A model generated the notes under the pieces. The model worked only from the letters and a program-made list of their open reading frames with translations. It was not told where the DNA came from and made no database searches. Below, one piece after another: positions 42,019 to 52,055 of a stretch of DNA of 64,000 nucleotides (the first letter of the stretch is position 1; the number at the start of each line of letters is the position of its first letter). A program made the translations under genes and the position numbers. The stretch comes from Lutibacter sp. HS1-25 (lineage in GTDB: Bacteria > Bacteroidota > Bacteroidia > Flavobacteriales > Flavobacteriaceae), in contig NZ_RHLN01000160.1 of the NCBI RefSeq assembly GCF_004121075.1, positions 47,814 to 111,813 on the forward strand, written 5' to 3'.

Positions 42019-43329
42019 TTAATTAGGATAATTATCGTCCCAATCTTTTACCTTTGGCTCGTGAAGTTTACCCAAAGATTTACCAACTATCATAGAAACT
42101 GCCGCATCACCCGTAACATTTACAGCCGTTCTGCACATATCTAAAGGGCGGTCAATTGCAAAAATCAATGCCAAACCAGCTTCAGGAATTCCTGCCTGAC
42201 CCAACACAATTACCAACATAACCATACCTGCACCTGGTACTGCTGCCGATCCTATACTTGCCAAGGTAGCTGTTACAATAATTCCCAATTGTACTCCCAA
42301 CGACAAATCCATTCCAAATGCCTGAGCAATAAATACAGCTGCTACAGCCTGATACAAACTGGTTCCGTCCATATTAATGGTTGCACCAATTGGCAAAACA
42401 AAACTACTCACCTCCTCATCAACACCCAAATGTTCTGTTACACGCTCCATAGTTACAGGTAAAGTTGCTGCACTACTACTTGTTGAAAATGCCAATAGTT
42501 GGGCTGGAGAAATTCCTTTTAAATAAAATGAAGGGCTCTTTTTTGTAAATAACCATACCATTAAAATATAAAAAGCCATCATTAAAAGCAAACCTATAAC
42601 AACTGTTAAGGCATACCAAGCCAAAGCTTTAAATAAATCTACACTTGGAGATTCAACCACCAAAGCTGCCAACAATGCAAACACCCCAAAAGGAGCAGCA
42701 AGCATTATCAAATCAATCATTTTTAAAATAACTTCATTAAAACCATCGAAGAATTTTTTTACAGGTTTTGCCTTTTTATTTGGAATTAATATCAATCCTA
42801 TACCAAAAAAAATAGCGAAGAAAATAACTTGCAACATATTTTTATTTTCAGCAGCAGCACCAATAATATTATCTGGAACAATATCTACCAAAGCCTGTAA
42901 GGGCCCCGAATCTTTTTGTTTAGCAGCTTCATCAGCATATTTTATGGCATCTCCACTATAATTTAAAACCAAATCTTGGCGTGTTTCTTCTGTTATAGAT
43001 GCTCCGGGTTTTACAATATTTACAAGTAACAAACCTATGGAAACTGCAATTATGGTAGTTGCAATGTACAAACCAATGGTTTTACCTCCCATTTTTGATA
43101 ATTTTGAAATATCCTTTAAATCTGATACACCTTTAATTAATGAAGCCAAAATCAATGGTACAGCAATTAATTTTAAAGCATTGATAAAAATAGTTCCAAA
43201 AGGTTTAACCCAATCTTTAATAATATCGTTTCCTCCTTCAAATTGCGTCATTAACAACCCAAATAACACTCCAATTACCATTCCCATTAAAATTTGCCAG
43301 TGCAGTGCTATTTTCTTCATATTTTTCAT
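42019..43329 (-). CDS. Dicarboxylate/amino acid:cation symporter (DAACS family)
   Basis: 436 residues with eight TM segments and two re-entrant loops. The serine-rich hairpin (LLAFSTSSSAATLPVTM near 280-296) and the Na+-binding motif GATINMDGTSLYQ near 318-330 are both intact, unlike the DAACS-like fusion at 25525-27666. It couples uptake of glutamate, aspartate or C4-dicarboxylates to Na+ or H+. Two starts (43329 and 43320) are possible; the first is annotated. Monocistronic. Confidence 0.95.
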   Translation of the reverse strand: MKNMKKIALHWQILMGMVIGVLFGLLMTQFEGGNDIIKDWVKPFGTIFINALKLIAVPLILASLIKGVSDLKDISKLSKMGGKTIGLYIATTIIAVSIGLLLVNIVKPGASITEETRQDLVLNYSGDAIKYADEAAKQKDSGPLQALVDIVPDNIIGAAAENKNMLQVIFFAIFFGIGLILIPNKKAKPVKKFFDGFNEVILKMIDLIMLAAPFGVFALLAALVVESPSVDLFKALAWYALTVVIGLLLMMAFYILMVWLFTKKSPSFYLKGISPAQLLAFSTSSSAATLPVTMERVTEHLGVDEEVSSFVLPIGATINMDGTSLYQAVAAVFIAQAFGMDLSLGVQLGIIVTATLASIGSAAVPGAGMVMLVIVLGQAGIPEAGLALIFAIDRPLDMCRTAVNVTGDAAVSMIVGKSLGKLHEPKVKDWDDNYPN

Positions 43330-43470
43330 TTAAAAATTAAGTCGAAAGATAAAAAATACCTTATAAAACAAGGCTCTTTTTTGTAAAATATTTTTTAAAA
43401 CTCAATAAAACGACTCTCTTTTTTGCTTATTTTATAAATATGATTACTTTTAAAAAAATTAAAAAAACAA

Positions 43471-44088
43471 ATGGCGGGATTATTAGATTTATTAAACAGT
43501 GATTTAGGGAAAACACTTATTAGCAGCGCGAGTCAACAACTAGGACAAAAAGAAAACCAAACAGCTGCTGCGCTTCAAACAGCACTACCTTTAATTTTAG
43601 GTGGTATGAAAAACAATGCAGCTACTCCACAAGGAGCAGACGGATTGTTAAACGCCTTATCTGGAAAACACAACGGAAGTTTGCTAGATAATTTAGGTGA
43701 TTTATTAGGAAACAGCGACACCTTAAGTGACGGCGCTGGAATTTTAGGCCACGTTTTTGGTGGTAAACAACAAAATGTTGCCCAAGCTGTTGGTGCAAAA
43801 AGTGGTATGGATACTGCTACTGTAATGAAATTATTACAAATGGCAGCTCCTGTAGTTATGGCTTATTTAGGAAAACAAAGTCGTGAACAAAACGTAAATG
43901 ATACGGGTGGAATTGAAGGATTATTAGGCAATTTATTGGGAAGTGGCGCTAAAAACGATCAAAATTTAGTGACCAAATTATTAGATGCCAATGGTGATGG
44001 AAGTATTATTGACGATGTAATGGGAATGGCAACTGGAAATAAAAAAGGTGGAATTGGCGGACTATTAGGTGGAATTTTTGGAAGCTAA
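43471..44088 (+). CDS. DUF937 domain protein
   Basis: 205 residues, rich in Gly, Leu, Asn and Ala. It begins MAGLLDLLNSDLGKTLISS and has repeated LLG/GGLLG turns typical of DUF937 proteins, including LPLILGGMKNNA near 40 and SVIDDVMGMATG-like segments (SIIDDVMGMATG) near 175. No signal peptide. DUF937 folds resemble small helical bundles related to YidB; the function is unknown. It has a terminator 25 bases after the stop. Confidence 0.85.
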   Translation: MAGLLDLLNSDLGKTLISSASQQLGQKENQTAAALQTALPLILGGMKNNAATPQGADGLLNALSGKHNGSLLDNLGDLLGNSDTLSDGAGILGHVFGGKQQNVAQAVGAKSGMDTATVMKLLQMAAPVVMAYLGKQSREQNVNDTGGIEGLLGNLLGSGAKNDQNLVTKLLDANGDGSIIDDVMGMATGNKKGGIGGLLGGIFGS

Positions 44089-44113
44089 TCTATTAAAAAT
44101 GAATTATTAAACG

Positions 44114-44146
44114 AAGGTCAGGTTGTAAAACTTGACCTTTTTTTAA
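44114..44146 (+). terminator. Intrinsic terminator after the DUF937 gene
   Basis: AAGGTCAGGTT (44114-44124) pairs with AACTTGACCTT (44129-44139), with one G-T pair, then a T-run. Confidence 0.88.
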
Positions 44147-44175
44147 TTAAAAATTTCCTATTTAAAATAAAAAAG

Positions 44176-44183
44176 TATTTTTG
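44176..44183 (+). promoter_or_regulatory. -7 box of the DUF6787 gene
   Basis: TATTTTTG, 17 bases before the ATG at 44201. Confidence 0.5.
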
Positions 44184-44200
44184 CCCTGATTTTATTTAAT

Positions 44201-44509
44201 ATGGAAAAACTAAAACAACGTTGGGGCTTAACCTCTAACATTCAAGTAATATTTATCATTCTTACTTTTTCAATCAATGGTTCTTTTGCTGCCTGGATTG
44301 CTAAACCTTTGACCGAGTTTATTGGTTTGGCAAAGGAAACCACCAACCCTTGGCTATTTTGGCCAGTTAGAATTGGTTTGATATTTATTATTTACCAGTT
44401 TACTTTACCCTTGGTAGGTTTTTGCTTTGGTCAATATCAGTTTTTTAAGAAATTTTCCAGAAAAACCTTATCCAGAATGGGGTTTAAGTTTTTATTTAAA
44501 GACAACTAA
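44201..44509 (+). CDS. DUF6787-like small membrane protein
   Basis: 102 residues with two hydrophobic segments (~17-38 and ~62-83). The opening MEKLKQRWGLTSNIQVIFI and the basic C-terminus (FFKKFSRKTLSRMGFKFLFK region) match a family common in Flavobacteriia that I recall as DUF6787. No catalytic residues are evident. Its stop overlaps the convergent neighbour's stop by four bases. Confidence 0.75.
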   Translation: MEKLKQRWGLTSNIQVIFIILTFSINGSFAAWIAKPLTEFIGLAKETTNPWLFWPVRIGLIFIIYQFTLPLVGFCFGQYQFFKKFSRKTLSRMGFKFLFKDN

Positions 44510-44781
44510 ATATCAATCTCTTTTTTTATCAAATACTTATAGACCCAAGTAAGCGTAAAAGTTGGTAAAATATCGGTTCCAAAAATCCCTATTTCTTCTA
44601 AAAACGAAATACCAGCACTTACTTTTCCTAAAGTTCCTTTGAACATTTTTGTCATAAAAAACACAGAAACGGGCGCCCAAATAACGTCAGAAAATTCACC
44701 AATACCCGGAATTACAAAAGACAGCATTCCAATAGCATCAAATAAAATACTTAGCAATAGTAATTTGTATTTTTTATGCAT
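44506..44781 (-). CDS. Small membrane protein of unknown function
   Basis: 91 residues with two or three hydrophobic segments (~5-22, ~30-45, ~68-85). PGIGEFSDVIWAPVSVFFMTKMFKG near 25-49 recalls small flavobacterial membrane proteins that lack an assigned function. It converges with the upstream gene. The ATG at 44781 starts with a basic MHKKYK, in line with inside-positive topology. msrA begins its own minus-strand unit further right (its stop is 39 bases upstream of this start), so the two might be co-transcribed. Confidence 0.68.
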   Translation of the reverse strand: MHKKYKLLLLSILFDAIGMLSFVIPGIGEFSDVIWAPVSVFFMTKMFKGTLGKVSAGISFLEEIGIFGTDILPTFTLTWVYKYLIKKEIDI

Positions 44782-44819
44782 TTACAATTTATTTTCAACA
44801 AAAATAACGAATACAATTG

Positions 44820-45446
44820 CTATTTCTTTATTTTAGCACTGTATTGCTTTAAAAACTTGTCTAATTTTGGGTTGATTACTGCCACACAATAACCTTGCGT
44901 TTTGTTATTATTGTAATAATTTTGATGGTAATCTTCGGCCTTATAAAAAATATCCAACGCAGTAACTTCTGTAACTATTGGACTATTAAAAACTTTTGCA
45001 TCAGTCAATGCTTTTATAAATGCAATTGCAATTTCTTTTTGCAATGGCGAATTGTAAAAAATAGCAGATCTATATTGCGTACCCTTGTCATAACCTTGCC
45101 TGTTTAAAGTTGTTGGGTCGTGCGTAGCAAAAAACACCTCTAAAAGTTCTTGATAACTAATTACCAAAGGGTCAAATACAATTTGAATAGCCTCTGCATG
45201 ACCTGTTGTTCCTGTACAAATTTCTTTATAAGTCGGATTTTTTATAGTACCTCCTGTATAACCCGAAGTTACTTTTTCAACACCTTTTAATTGTTGAAAA
45301 ATAGCTTCAGTACACCAAAAACATCCATTTGCAAAAATTGCTGTTTCCATAGTTGTTGCTTTTTTTGATTTTTTAGTTTGAATTGATTGTGCATTCAACA
45401 TTACCGAAAACAACAATACAACTGTTAAAATAATTTTATTTTTCAT
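44820..45446 (-). CDS. msrA: Exported peptide-methionine (S)-S-oxide reductase
   Basis: 208 residues. A signal peptide (LLFSVMLNAQ, cleavage near residue 19) precedes a standard MsrA domain from ~30. The catalytic motif GCFWCTEA is at ~40-47, GYTGG near 62, and GHAEAIQIVFDP near 82. MsrA repairs oxidised methionine in proteins; the signal peptide places this copy in the periplasm. No MsrB domain is fused. A 7-bp inverted repeat (CTGATAT/ATATCAG at 45452-45470) sits just ahead of the start. Confidence 0.96.
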   Translation of the reverse strand: MKNKIILTVVLLFSVMLNAQSIQTKKSKKATTMETAIFANGCFWCTEAIFQQLKGVEKVTSGYTGGTIKNPTYKEICTGTTGHAEAIQIVFDPLVISYQELLEVFFATHDPTTLNRQGYDKGTQYRSAIFYNSPLQKEIAIAFIKALTDAKVFNSPIVTEVTALDIFYKAEDYHQNYYNNNKTQGYCVAVINPKLDKFLKQYSAKIKK

Positions 45447-45502
45447 TTTATCTGATATTTAAGATATCAGTCGGAACAACATTGTGAAAATTACACACTA
45501 AA

Positions 45503-46525
45503 TTATATATGCTCCAAAGTATGCACCACAGACTCTAACATTTCTTCTGTAAAATCCAAATGTGTTACCATGCGCAATCTTCCTTGCCCCATAGAAATTA
45601 AACCAATACCAGCATCATTTAACCTATTTATAAAAGCATCGTGACTAATATTATCAGACACATTAAAAATAACAATGTTGGTTTCTATAGGTTCTACATG
45701 CTTAACAAATTCACAGTTTTTCAAAGCTTTACCAATTATTTTTGCTCTGGTATGGTCTATTACCAATCGCTCTACATGATGGTCCAATGCATAAATTCCT
45801 GCAGCCGCCAAATACCCCACTTGCCTCATAGCACCACCAAATAATTTTCTAATACGCAAGGCTTTTTCAATATGTTCTTTTGTGCCCAAAAGCACAGAAC
45901 CAACAGGCGCTCCCAAACCTTTAGACAAACAAATTGAAATGGTGTCAAATACTTTACCGTATTGTTCTGGCGTTTCGTTTTTCGCAACCATTGCATTGAA
46001 TAAACGCGCTCCATCTAAATGATATGCCAAGTTTTTTTCTTCACAAACTTTTTGAATTCGTACCAATTCACTAAAACTCCAACAAGCACCACCGCCTTTA
46101 TTGGTTGTATTTTCAACAGCAACCAATCTGGAATATGGCGAATGTATATCTGATCTACCGCCCGCAAGCGCTTCTTGTAATTGGCTGGCTGTAAACATCC
46201 CTCGTTCACCATCAATCAAATGCGATGTCACACCCGAATTTGATGCTGCTCCACCACCTTCAAAATTATGCACATGCGCCCATTTATCGCAATACATTTT
46301 ATCGCCGTGGTGTGTGTGTAATTTTATTGCTGTTTGATTTGCCATTGTTCCCGAAGGAAAAAACAAAGCATCTTCCATCCCAAACATTTCTGCCATTTTA
46401 GCCTGTAAAATGTTAACCGTTGGATCTCCTTTAAAAACATCATCCCCCACTTCAGCGGCCATCATTGCTTTTAACATTCCCTTAGTTGGTTTGGTAACGG
46501 TATCACTTATTAAGTTTATTTTCAT
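45503..46525 (-). CDS. Low-specificity threonine aldolase (PLP-dependent beta-eliminating lyase family)
   Basis: 340 residues from ATG at 46525 (MKINLISDTVTKPTKGML); an upstream TTG at 46552 adds nine unlikely residues. The PLP Lys is in ISICLSKGLGAPVGS near residue 200, and the Asp/His region YHLDGARLFNA near 163-173 is typical of threonine aldolases. The enzyme splits threonine or allo-threonine to glycine and acetaldehyde. Monocistronic. Confidence 0.94.
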   Translation of the reverse strand: MKINLISDTVTKPTKGMLKAMMAAEVGDDVFKGDPTVNILQAKMAEMFGMEDALFFPSGTMANQTAIKLHTHHGDKMYCDKWAHVHNFEGGGAASNSGVTSHLIDGERGMFTASQLQEALAGGRSDIHSPYSRLVAVENTTNKGGGACWSFSELVRIQKVCEEKNLAYHLDGARLFNAMVAKNETPEQYGKVFDTISICLSKGLGAPVGSVLLGTKEHIEKALRIRKLFGGAMRQVGYLAAAGIYALDHHVERLVIDHTRAKIIGKALKNCEFVKHVEPIETNIVIFNVSDNISHDAFINRLNDAGIGLISMGQGRLRMVTHLDFTEEMLESVVHTLEHI

Positions 46526-46658
46526 TGTAATATTCAAATTATTTTTAAACAAGCTAAGATAAATTATTTCAGGTAAAAAGAGACTAAATCCTCTAGTAAA
46601 TTACAAGGATTAAAATGAATGAAACTGAATTAATTTAGTAAATATTAAAATGAAAAGT

Positions 46659-46666
46659 TATTTTTG
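46659..46666 (+). promoter_or_regulatory. -7 box of prfB
   Basis: TATTTTTG, 18 bases upstream of the ATG at 46685. Confidence 0.5.
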
Positions 46667-46684
46667 TACCACTTAAAAAAATAA

Positions 46685-47791
46685 ATGATTTCAAACGAGC
46701 ACATATTAAAATTACAATCGCGTATAGCGCACTTAAAAACTTATCTTGATATTGATAGAAAGTTGATTGAAATTTCTAATGAAGAAGAAAAAACGGTCAA
46801 TCCAGATTTTTGGAACAATCCGAGAGAAGCTGAATTATTTATGAAAGAATTGAGATCCAAAAAAAAATGGGTCGATGATTACAATCTTATTGCTTCAAAT
46901 TTTGAAGAAACAAGCATACTTTTAGATTTTTTTGCTGAAGGCGAAGCTTCCGAAGAAGAAGTAGAAAAAGCATACAACAACACGATTCTTTTGGTTGAAA
47001 ATCTTGAATTTAGAAATATGCTTTCTGAAGAAGGCGACAATTTAAGTGCTGTACTTCAAATTACAGCTGGTGCTGGTGGTACAGAAAGTTGCGATTGGGC
47101 AGAAATGCTGATGCGTATGTATTTAATGTGGAGTCAAAAACAAGGTTTTAAAGTAAAAGAACTGAACTTTCAGGCTGGTGATGTAGCTGGTATTAAAACA
47201 GTTACCATTGAAATAGAAGGCGAATTTGCTTTTGGCTATTTAAAAGGCGAAAATGGCGTACACCGATTGGTGCGTATTTCTCCGTTCGATAGCAATGCTA
47301 AAAGACACACTTCTTTTGCTTCTGTTTACGTGTATCCATTGGTTGATGACAGCATCGAAATCAATATAAATCCGGCTGATGTAGAAATTATAACTTCACG
47401 ATCAAGTGGTGCTGGTGGACAAAATGTGAACAAAGTTGAAACCAAAGTTCAACTAACACACAAACCTACAGGAATCCAAATTGCCTGTTCTGAAACACGT
47501 TCGCAACACGAAAACAGAGACCGGGCTATGCAAATGCTAAAATCCCAACTCTACGAAATTGAGTTAAAAAGTCAAATGGAAGCCAGAAGTGATATTGAAG
47601 CAGGTAAAATGAAAATTGATTTTGGTTCTCAAATTAGAAACTACGTTATGCACCCGTATAAATTGGTGAAAGATGTTAGAACCGCTTTTGAAACTGGCAA
47701 TGTAGACGCTGTTATGGACGGAGAAATTGACGGATTTTTAAAGGCTTATTTAATGCAACAAGGACAAAAAGAAGATAAAAACCAACTGTAA
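46685..47791 (+). CDS. prfB: Peptide chain release factor 2, in-frame version
   Basis: 368 residues, the full RF2 length. The stop-codon-recognising SPF tripeptide is present in VRISPFDSN near 200, and GGQ in [10 protein letters not shown] near 241. The programmed frameshift found in most bacterial prfB genes is absent: around codon 20 the sequence reads [10 protein letters not shown] in one frame with CTTGAT and no TGA. Expression is thus not autoregulated by that route. The stop codon overlaps the start of the next gene by one base. Confidence 0.97.
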   Translation: MISNEHILKLQSRIAHLKTYLDIDRKLIEISNEEEKTVNPDFWNNPREAELFMKELRSKKKWVDDYNLIASNFEETSILLDFFAEGEASEEEVEKAYNNTILLVENLEFRNMLSEEGDNLSAVLQITAGAGGTESCDWAEMLMRMYLMWSQKQGFKVKELNFQAGDVAGIKTVTIEIEGEFAFGYLKGENGVHRLVRISPFDSNAKRHTSFASVYVYPLVDDSIEININPADVEIITSRSSGAGGQNVNKVETKVQLTHKPTGIQIACSETRSQHENRDRAMQMLKSQLYEIELKSQMEARSDIEAGKMKIDFGSQIRNYVMHPYKLVKDVRTAFETGNVDAVMDGEIDGFLKAYLMQQGQKEDKNQL

Positions 47792-48411
47792 TGAAACAAC
47801 AAATTGACACCATTATTTTTGACTTAGGAGGCGTTTTGGTAGACTGGAAACCTGAATATGTTTATAGAAAGGCTTTTAACGGCGATGAAGAAAAAGTACA
47901 ATGGTTTTTAAAAAATGTGTGTACACCCGATTGGAATATGGAGCAAGATGCGGGCAGAACAATTGCAAAAGGCAATGCTGTTAAAATAGCAGAATTTCCT
48001 GAGTACGAACACTATATCAAACTTTTTTATGGTGAATGGACTGATATGCTTTCTGGTGCAATTGAAGAAAATCTACAATTGTTTAAACAATTAAAAGCTT
48101 CAGGAAATTATAAAATATATGCCCTTACCAATTGGAGTGCCGAAAAATGGGATATTGCAGTTCAATTATTTCCATTTTTTAACGACTTTGATGGTGTGGT
48201 TGTTTCAGGAATCGAAAAAACAAGAAAACCATATCCTCAAATTTACAACATCCTTTTAAATCGATTTGCTATTACACCTGAAAAATCAATTTTTATAGAC
48301 GATAATAAGGACAATATTTTAGCTTCAAAAGCATTAAAAATAAATGGCATACACTTTCAAAACCATCAACAGTTAATTGAAGATTTAAAAGCATTTCAAT
48401 TAAATTATTAA
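47791..48411 (+). CDS. HAD superfamily hydrolase (YihX-like phosphatase)
   Basis: 206 residues. HAD motif I is FDLGGVLVDW (residues ~10-19; the second conserved Asp is replaced by Gly, giving DLGG as in YihX/epoxide hydrolase N-terminal types), motif II ALTNWS near 111, Lys in RKPYPQIY near 147, and motif IV FIDDNKDN near 168. Such enzymes dephosphorylate sugar phosphates or small metabolites. It is translationally coupled to prfB (1-base overlap). Confidence 0.92.
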   Translation: MKQQIDTIIFDLGGVLVDWKPEYVYRKAFNGDEEKVQWFLKNVCTPDWNMEQDAGRTIAKGNAVKIAEFPEYEHYIKLFYGEWTDMLSGAIEENLQLFKQLKASGNYKIYALTNWSAEKWDIAVQLFPFFNDFDGVVVSGIEKTRKPYPQIYNILLNRFAITPEKSIFIDDNKDNILASKALKINGIHFQNHQQLIEDLKAFQLNY

Positions 48412-48556
48412 TTCAAAATACCCGCAAAAACAACAAACGGTAGATTATTTCAAACAAATAGTTGTCAATTAACAATATTTTACATATTTTCGTTCTTTAA
48501 AATAGTCAAAATATAAGTTAAACAATTACACAGAGAGTCTAAATTTTGTTTTTAAT

Positions 48557-50947
48557 ATGAGAAAACTCATTTTATTATTAACAATTTTGCCCATTTCGTT
48601 TTTTGCCCAAAATAGTACAACCCCCACTTATACGATTTCTGGAAAAATCATAGATGCTACCACAAAAGCGCCCTTAGAATATGCTACGGTCATTTTTAAA
48701 AGTATCGATTCAACAAAAAATATTGCTGGGGAAATTACAAACCAACGGGGAAATTTTTCCATTGAAGTTAAAAATGGCACCTACAATTTAGCCATTGATT
48801 TTGTTTCCTATATTTCCAAAATAGTAGCCATCACCGTTAACAATAAAAGCATCAATATTGGCAATATTGAACTTGAAAACGACACCGAATCTTTAGATGA
48901 AATTTTGATTAACGGAAAAGTTGAAGCATTTAAAATTACCCAAAACAAGCAGGTGTACAATGTTTCTAAAGATTTTTCGGCAAATGGCGTTTCAGCAACA
49001 CAAATTTTAAACAATATACCCTCAGTTTCTGAAGGTGCCGATGGTGAATTAACTATACGCGGACAAGGCAATGTAACTGTTTTAATTGACGGTAAAATAT
49101 CTTCGCTTTCAAAAGCTGATGCCTTAAAATCACTTCCTGCAGGATCAATTGATAAAATTGAAGTAATTTCAAACCCAGGTGCAAGCTATAGAGCTTCTGC
49201 AACCGGAATTATAAATATCATCTTAAAAAAGGGTAAAAACCACGGTTTAAACAGTTCAATAACCGGATCAGGAGGTTATAAAGATATTTATGGCGGACTG
49301 TTTAATATGAATTACAAATCTAAAAGCATCAATATTTTTAGTACTTTAAGTTATGCGCACAGTGCTAAAAACAATTTAATTGCCATTAAAAATGAATATT
49401 ATAACAACAATATTACAACAGGTTTTTTAGACGAAAACAGCGAAGTTAATAGTCCGTCAAACGATTATATGGCCATTGTTGGTGCAGAATTTTATTTATC
49501 GCACAAAAGTACATTAACTGCAACTGCTAAATACGACAACATCAACAGAAAGCAACTAACAAACACCAATTCTAAATTTTACGACGCTTCAAATAACTTT
49601 ATTTCTGAAAATATTGGTTTAAACGATACCGGATTTAAAGATGAAATTTTTGAATATACGCTAGATTTTAAAAAACATTTTAACAAAGAAGGTCAAGAAA
49701 TCTCAACATACATCACTTATTCTAACGACAACGAACATTTTTTATATGATTTCTCAAATTCAAACCCTTCTTTTAAAGATGAAACCTATACGGAAGAAAA
49801 CACTTTAGAAAATCTTGAATTTAGTTTTAAATACAAACATCCTTTTAGTGAAACTTCAGGAATGGAAATTGGCTATTTAGGTACTTTTGGAAAAACGCCT
49901 TTTATACAAACAAAAGCGCAAATTGATGAAAAAATTACTTATACCGATTATATTCACGGGGTATTTTTAGAATATGAAAAGTCGTGGAATTCATTTTACC
50001 TTGGCGTAGGTTTACGTGCAGAGTTTACAGCACTAAATACCAATTTTAACAATTTAAATACGGAACAAAAAAATACTTTCAACGATTTATTTCCCGCTAT
50101 TTATGCTGAATACAATTTAAACGATTCAAATAGTTTAAGTCTGAGTTATTCTCGTACAATTCAACGTCCTGGCTACAATGAATTGCGACCATTTGAGATA
50201 AAAATAAGTGAAACTACCTCTTATATTGGAAATATCAATTTACAACCTGTAGACATCAATTCGAGCAATTTTTCATATAACTATTATGGTAACAAATTAA
50301 CATTAATAAGTTCGTTGTATTGGAATAATTACGAAAATATCATTCAACCAATTTCATTTGAAACAAACGAAAACAGTGTTATTGGGATCCCTAAAATTGT
50401 AACCACATTTATAAATGTTGGAGCTATTGATATGTATGGTTTATCTTTAACCGCTAATTTAGACGTCACAAAATGGCTGGATTTTTCGGGAAGTGCCAAT
50501 GTTTATGAAATAATAGACACCGGAATTTATAAATACACCAACGATGCTAATGAAATTATTGAAAAAGATTTTTCAAACTCCGATTTAAGTGGCAATTTTA
50601 ACTTATTAAGCAAAGTCAAAATCCCTAAAGTTTTTGATTTTCAATTTAATATCATCAACTCTTTGGCCTTAACATCTGCATTTTCTAACCGGATTGGAAA
50701 TACCTATGCAACTGCATCAATCAACAAAGATTTATTTAACAACAATGCTTCCTTAAGTTTGGCTGTTGATGATATTTTTAATTCGAAGGTAAGAAACAAA
50801 ACCTGGTACGAAACCAACTATACTTCTAACAGAATTAAGAGTCAACAGTTTCAAACCGTGGTACTTTCTTTTACTTATAGATTCAACCAAGACAAACAAA
50901 GTAAAAGTATCAATTTTGATAAAAAACAAAAAACACCTCAGATTTAG
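48557..50947 (+). CDS. TonB-dependent receptor-like outer-membrane beta-barrel protein
   Basis: 796 residues. A signal peptide ends near 18 (ISFFAQ). A CarboxypepD_reg-like domain occupies ~25-115 (YTISGKIIDATTKAPLEYATVIF), a plug domain ~130-230 (GQGNVTVLIDGKISSL, ASYRASATGIINIILKKG split over 205-225), and an OMP_b-brl_3-type barrel the rest, with YSRTIQRPGYNELRPFE near 535. Members of this group are usually smaller receptors of unknown ligand; no SusD partner is present, so glycan uptake is not indicated. Monocistronic, followed by a long repeat-filled gap. Confidence 0.93.
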   Translation: MRKLILLLTILPISFFAQNSTTPTYTISGKIIDATTKAPLEYATVIFKSIDSTKNIAGEITNQRGNFSIEVKNGTYNLAIDFVSYISKIVAITVNNKSINIGNIELENDTESLDEILINGKVEAFKITQNKQVYNVSKDFSANGVSATQILNNIPSVSEGADGELTIRGQGNVTVLIDGKISSLSKADALKSLPAGSIDKIEVISNPGASYRASATGIINIILKKGKNHGLNSSITGSGGYKDIYGGLFNMNYKSKSINIFSTLSYAHSAKNNLIAIKNEYYNNNITTGFLDENSEVNSPSNDYMAIVGAEFYLSHKSTLTATAKYDNINRKQLTNTNSKFYDASNNFISENIGLNDTGFKDEIFEYTLDFKKHFNKEGQEISTYITYSNDNEHFLYDFSNSNPSFKDETYTEENTLENLEFSFKYKHPFSETSGMEIGYLGTFGKTPFIQTKAQIDEKITYTDYIHGVFLEYEKSWNSFYLGVGLRAEFTALNTNFNNLNTEQKNTFNDLFPAIYAEYNLNDSNSLSLSYSRTIQRPGYNELRPFEIKISETTSYIGNINLQPVDINSSNFSYNYYGNKLTLISSLYWNNYENIIQPISFETNENSVIGIPKIVTTFINVGAIDMYGLSLTANLDVTKWLDFSGSANVYEIIDTGIYKYTNDANEIIEKDFSNSDLSGNFNLLSKVKIPKVFDFQFNIINSLALTSAFSNRIGNTYATASINKDLFNNNASLSLAVDDIFNSKVRNKTWYETNYTSNRIKSQQFQTVVLSFTYRFNQDKQSKSINFDKKQKTPQI

Positions 50948-50951
50948 TAGT

Positions 50952-51097
50952 TGAAAGTTATAAGTTTTAAGTCAAAAGTTAGTATTCAGTAGCAGTTTTC
51001 AGTAGCAGTTCTAAGTTTTAGGTTTTAGGTCGGTATTAATTAATCATTCATTTTTCATTATTAACTTTTCATTATTAATTATTAACCAACCAAACCG
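50952..51097. repeat. Phase-locked 7-bp repeats, first block after the TonB receptor
   Basis: Runs of heptamers such as TGAAAGT, TATAAGT, TTTAAGT (50952-50972), then TCTAAGT, TTTAGGT, TTTAGGT, and from 51049 CATTTTT, CATTATT, AACTTTT, CATTATT, AATTATT, AACCAAC, CAAACCG. The last unit passes straight into a CGTCAT hairpin element. Confidence 0.75.
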
Positions 51098-51403
51098 TCA
51101 TTGACTCCGTCGAATCTTCGATTTCTCGCGTATGCGGGAATCTGTTGCTGTAAGAACTAAAAAAGTATCTTTGAACTAAACAAAACACTCCCCTAGCCCC
51201 TCTCAAGAGGGGAATGGATTTGAACCTAAGGACAAACTGATTTCCAGTCAATACTTCGAATTAGCTTAGCAAAGGGCTGAAAATGACGTATTAAATCCCT
51301 CCTTGAGAAGGGCAGGGAGGTGTATTTTGAAACAAAATGGCAATAATTAAAGTATTCAGTATCTTGTAATAATCATTCATTTTTCATTATTAACCAACCA
51401 AAC

Positions 51404-51430
51404 CGTCATCCTCGCGTATGCGGGGATCTG
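51404..51430 (+). repeat. Short hairpin element, 51.4 kb copy
   Basis: CGTC, then ATCCTCGC, loop GTAT, GCGGGGAT, then CTG: an eight-base arm pair with one mismatch. A longer relative beginning CGTCATTGACTCC occurs at 51097 and again at ~60401, where about 20 bases are inserted inside the left arm. Confidence 0.7.
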
Positions 51431-51649
51431 TTGCTGTAAGTACTAAAAAGCATGTTTTGTCATTTCGATTGCAATGAGAAATCACATAAAATTGAGCATT
51501 GGGTGTGGTTCCTCCTTCGTCGGAATGACAAATGATAAATTGAATTAAGTTTTAATTATTGAGTTTTAAGTGGGTATTCAACATCTTGCTTTTGGTGGCT
51601 GAGCGTAGTCGAAGCCATTATTTGGATGAACTACAATTTTATATTTACA

Positions 51650-51905
51650 ATTATCTTTCTTGTTCTTTTTTTACTCACTTTTTTTTATTGTTTTTTATGT
51701 GTTCGTGATGTGCTTCGCAGTTCCATTGATGATCCTTCGACTGCGCTCAGGAGAACCAAAAAAATCTAGTCTGATGTTATTTTTCTATAAAATTATAAAA
51801 TCCTTTTATCCATCACGCCCAGACCGCTGCGCTCTTTGGACGCTGCTACGCCCAACGCTAAAGAATTTGATATTTTATAACGAAAAATCCCATAGGACGG
51901 GGGTA
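51650..51905 (+). repeat. Dispersed composite repeat, copy 1
   Basis: Segments 'TTCCATTGATGA', 'AACCAAAAAAATCTAGTCTGAT', (split) 'CAGACCGCTGCGCTCTTTGG' and 'AACGAAAAATCCCATAGGAC' recur in the same order at ~60470-60660. In this copy a 'CCTTCGACTGCGCTCAGG' hairpin half is inserted after the first segment. I see no transposase; it may be a decayed mobile element or a large non-coding repeat. Confidence 0.65.
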
Positions 51906-52013
51906 TTATCAATACAAAAGCCTAAAGCTAATAGCAAATAAAGTCCAAAGCCAATAGCCAGTATTCAGTAACAGTATCCAGAAGCTTACAACCAACAGAT
52001 TTCCAGTCAAGCT

Positions 52014-52055
52014 TGAAAGTTGAAAGTCGAAAGCTGAAAGTTCTAAGTTTTAACT
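52014..52055. repeat. 7-bp repeats left of arsC
   Basis: Six uninterrupted heptamers: TGAAAGT, TGAAAGT, CGAAAGC, TGAAAGT, TCTAAGT, TTTAACT. They are the reverse-complement family of the array right of arsC. Confidence 0.75.

Noticed and set aside
51660..51941. 93-codon open frame with a hydrophobic start
   Set aside because: It runs through the dispersed composite repeat and a hairpin half element; codon use and the RPDRCALW-type peptide reflect repeat DNA rather than a gene.
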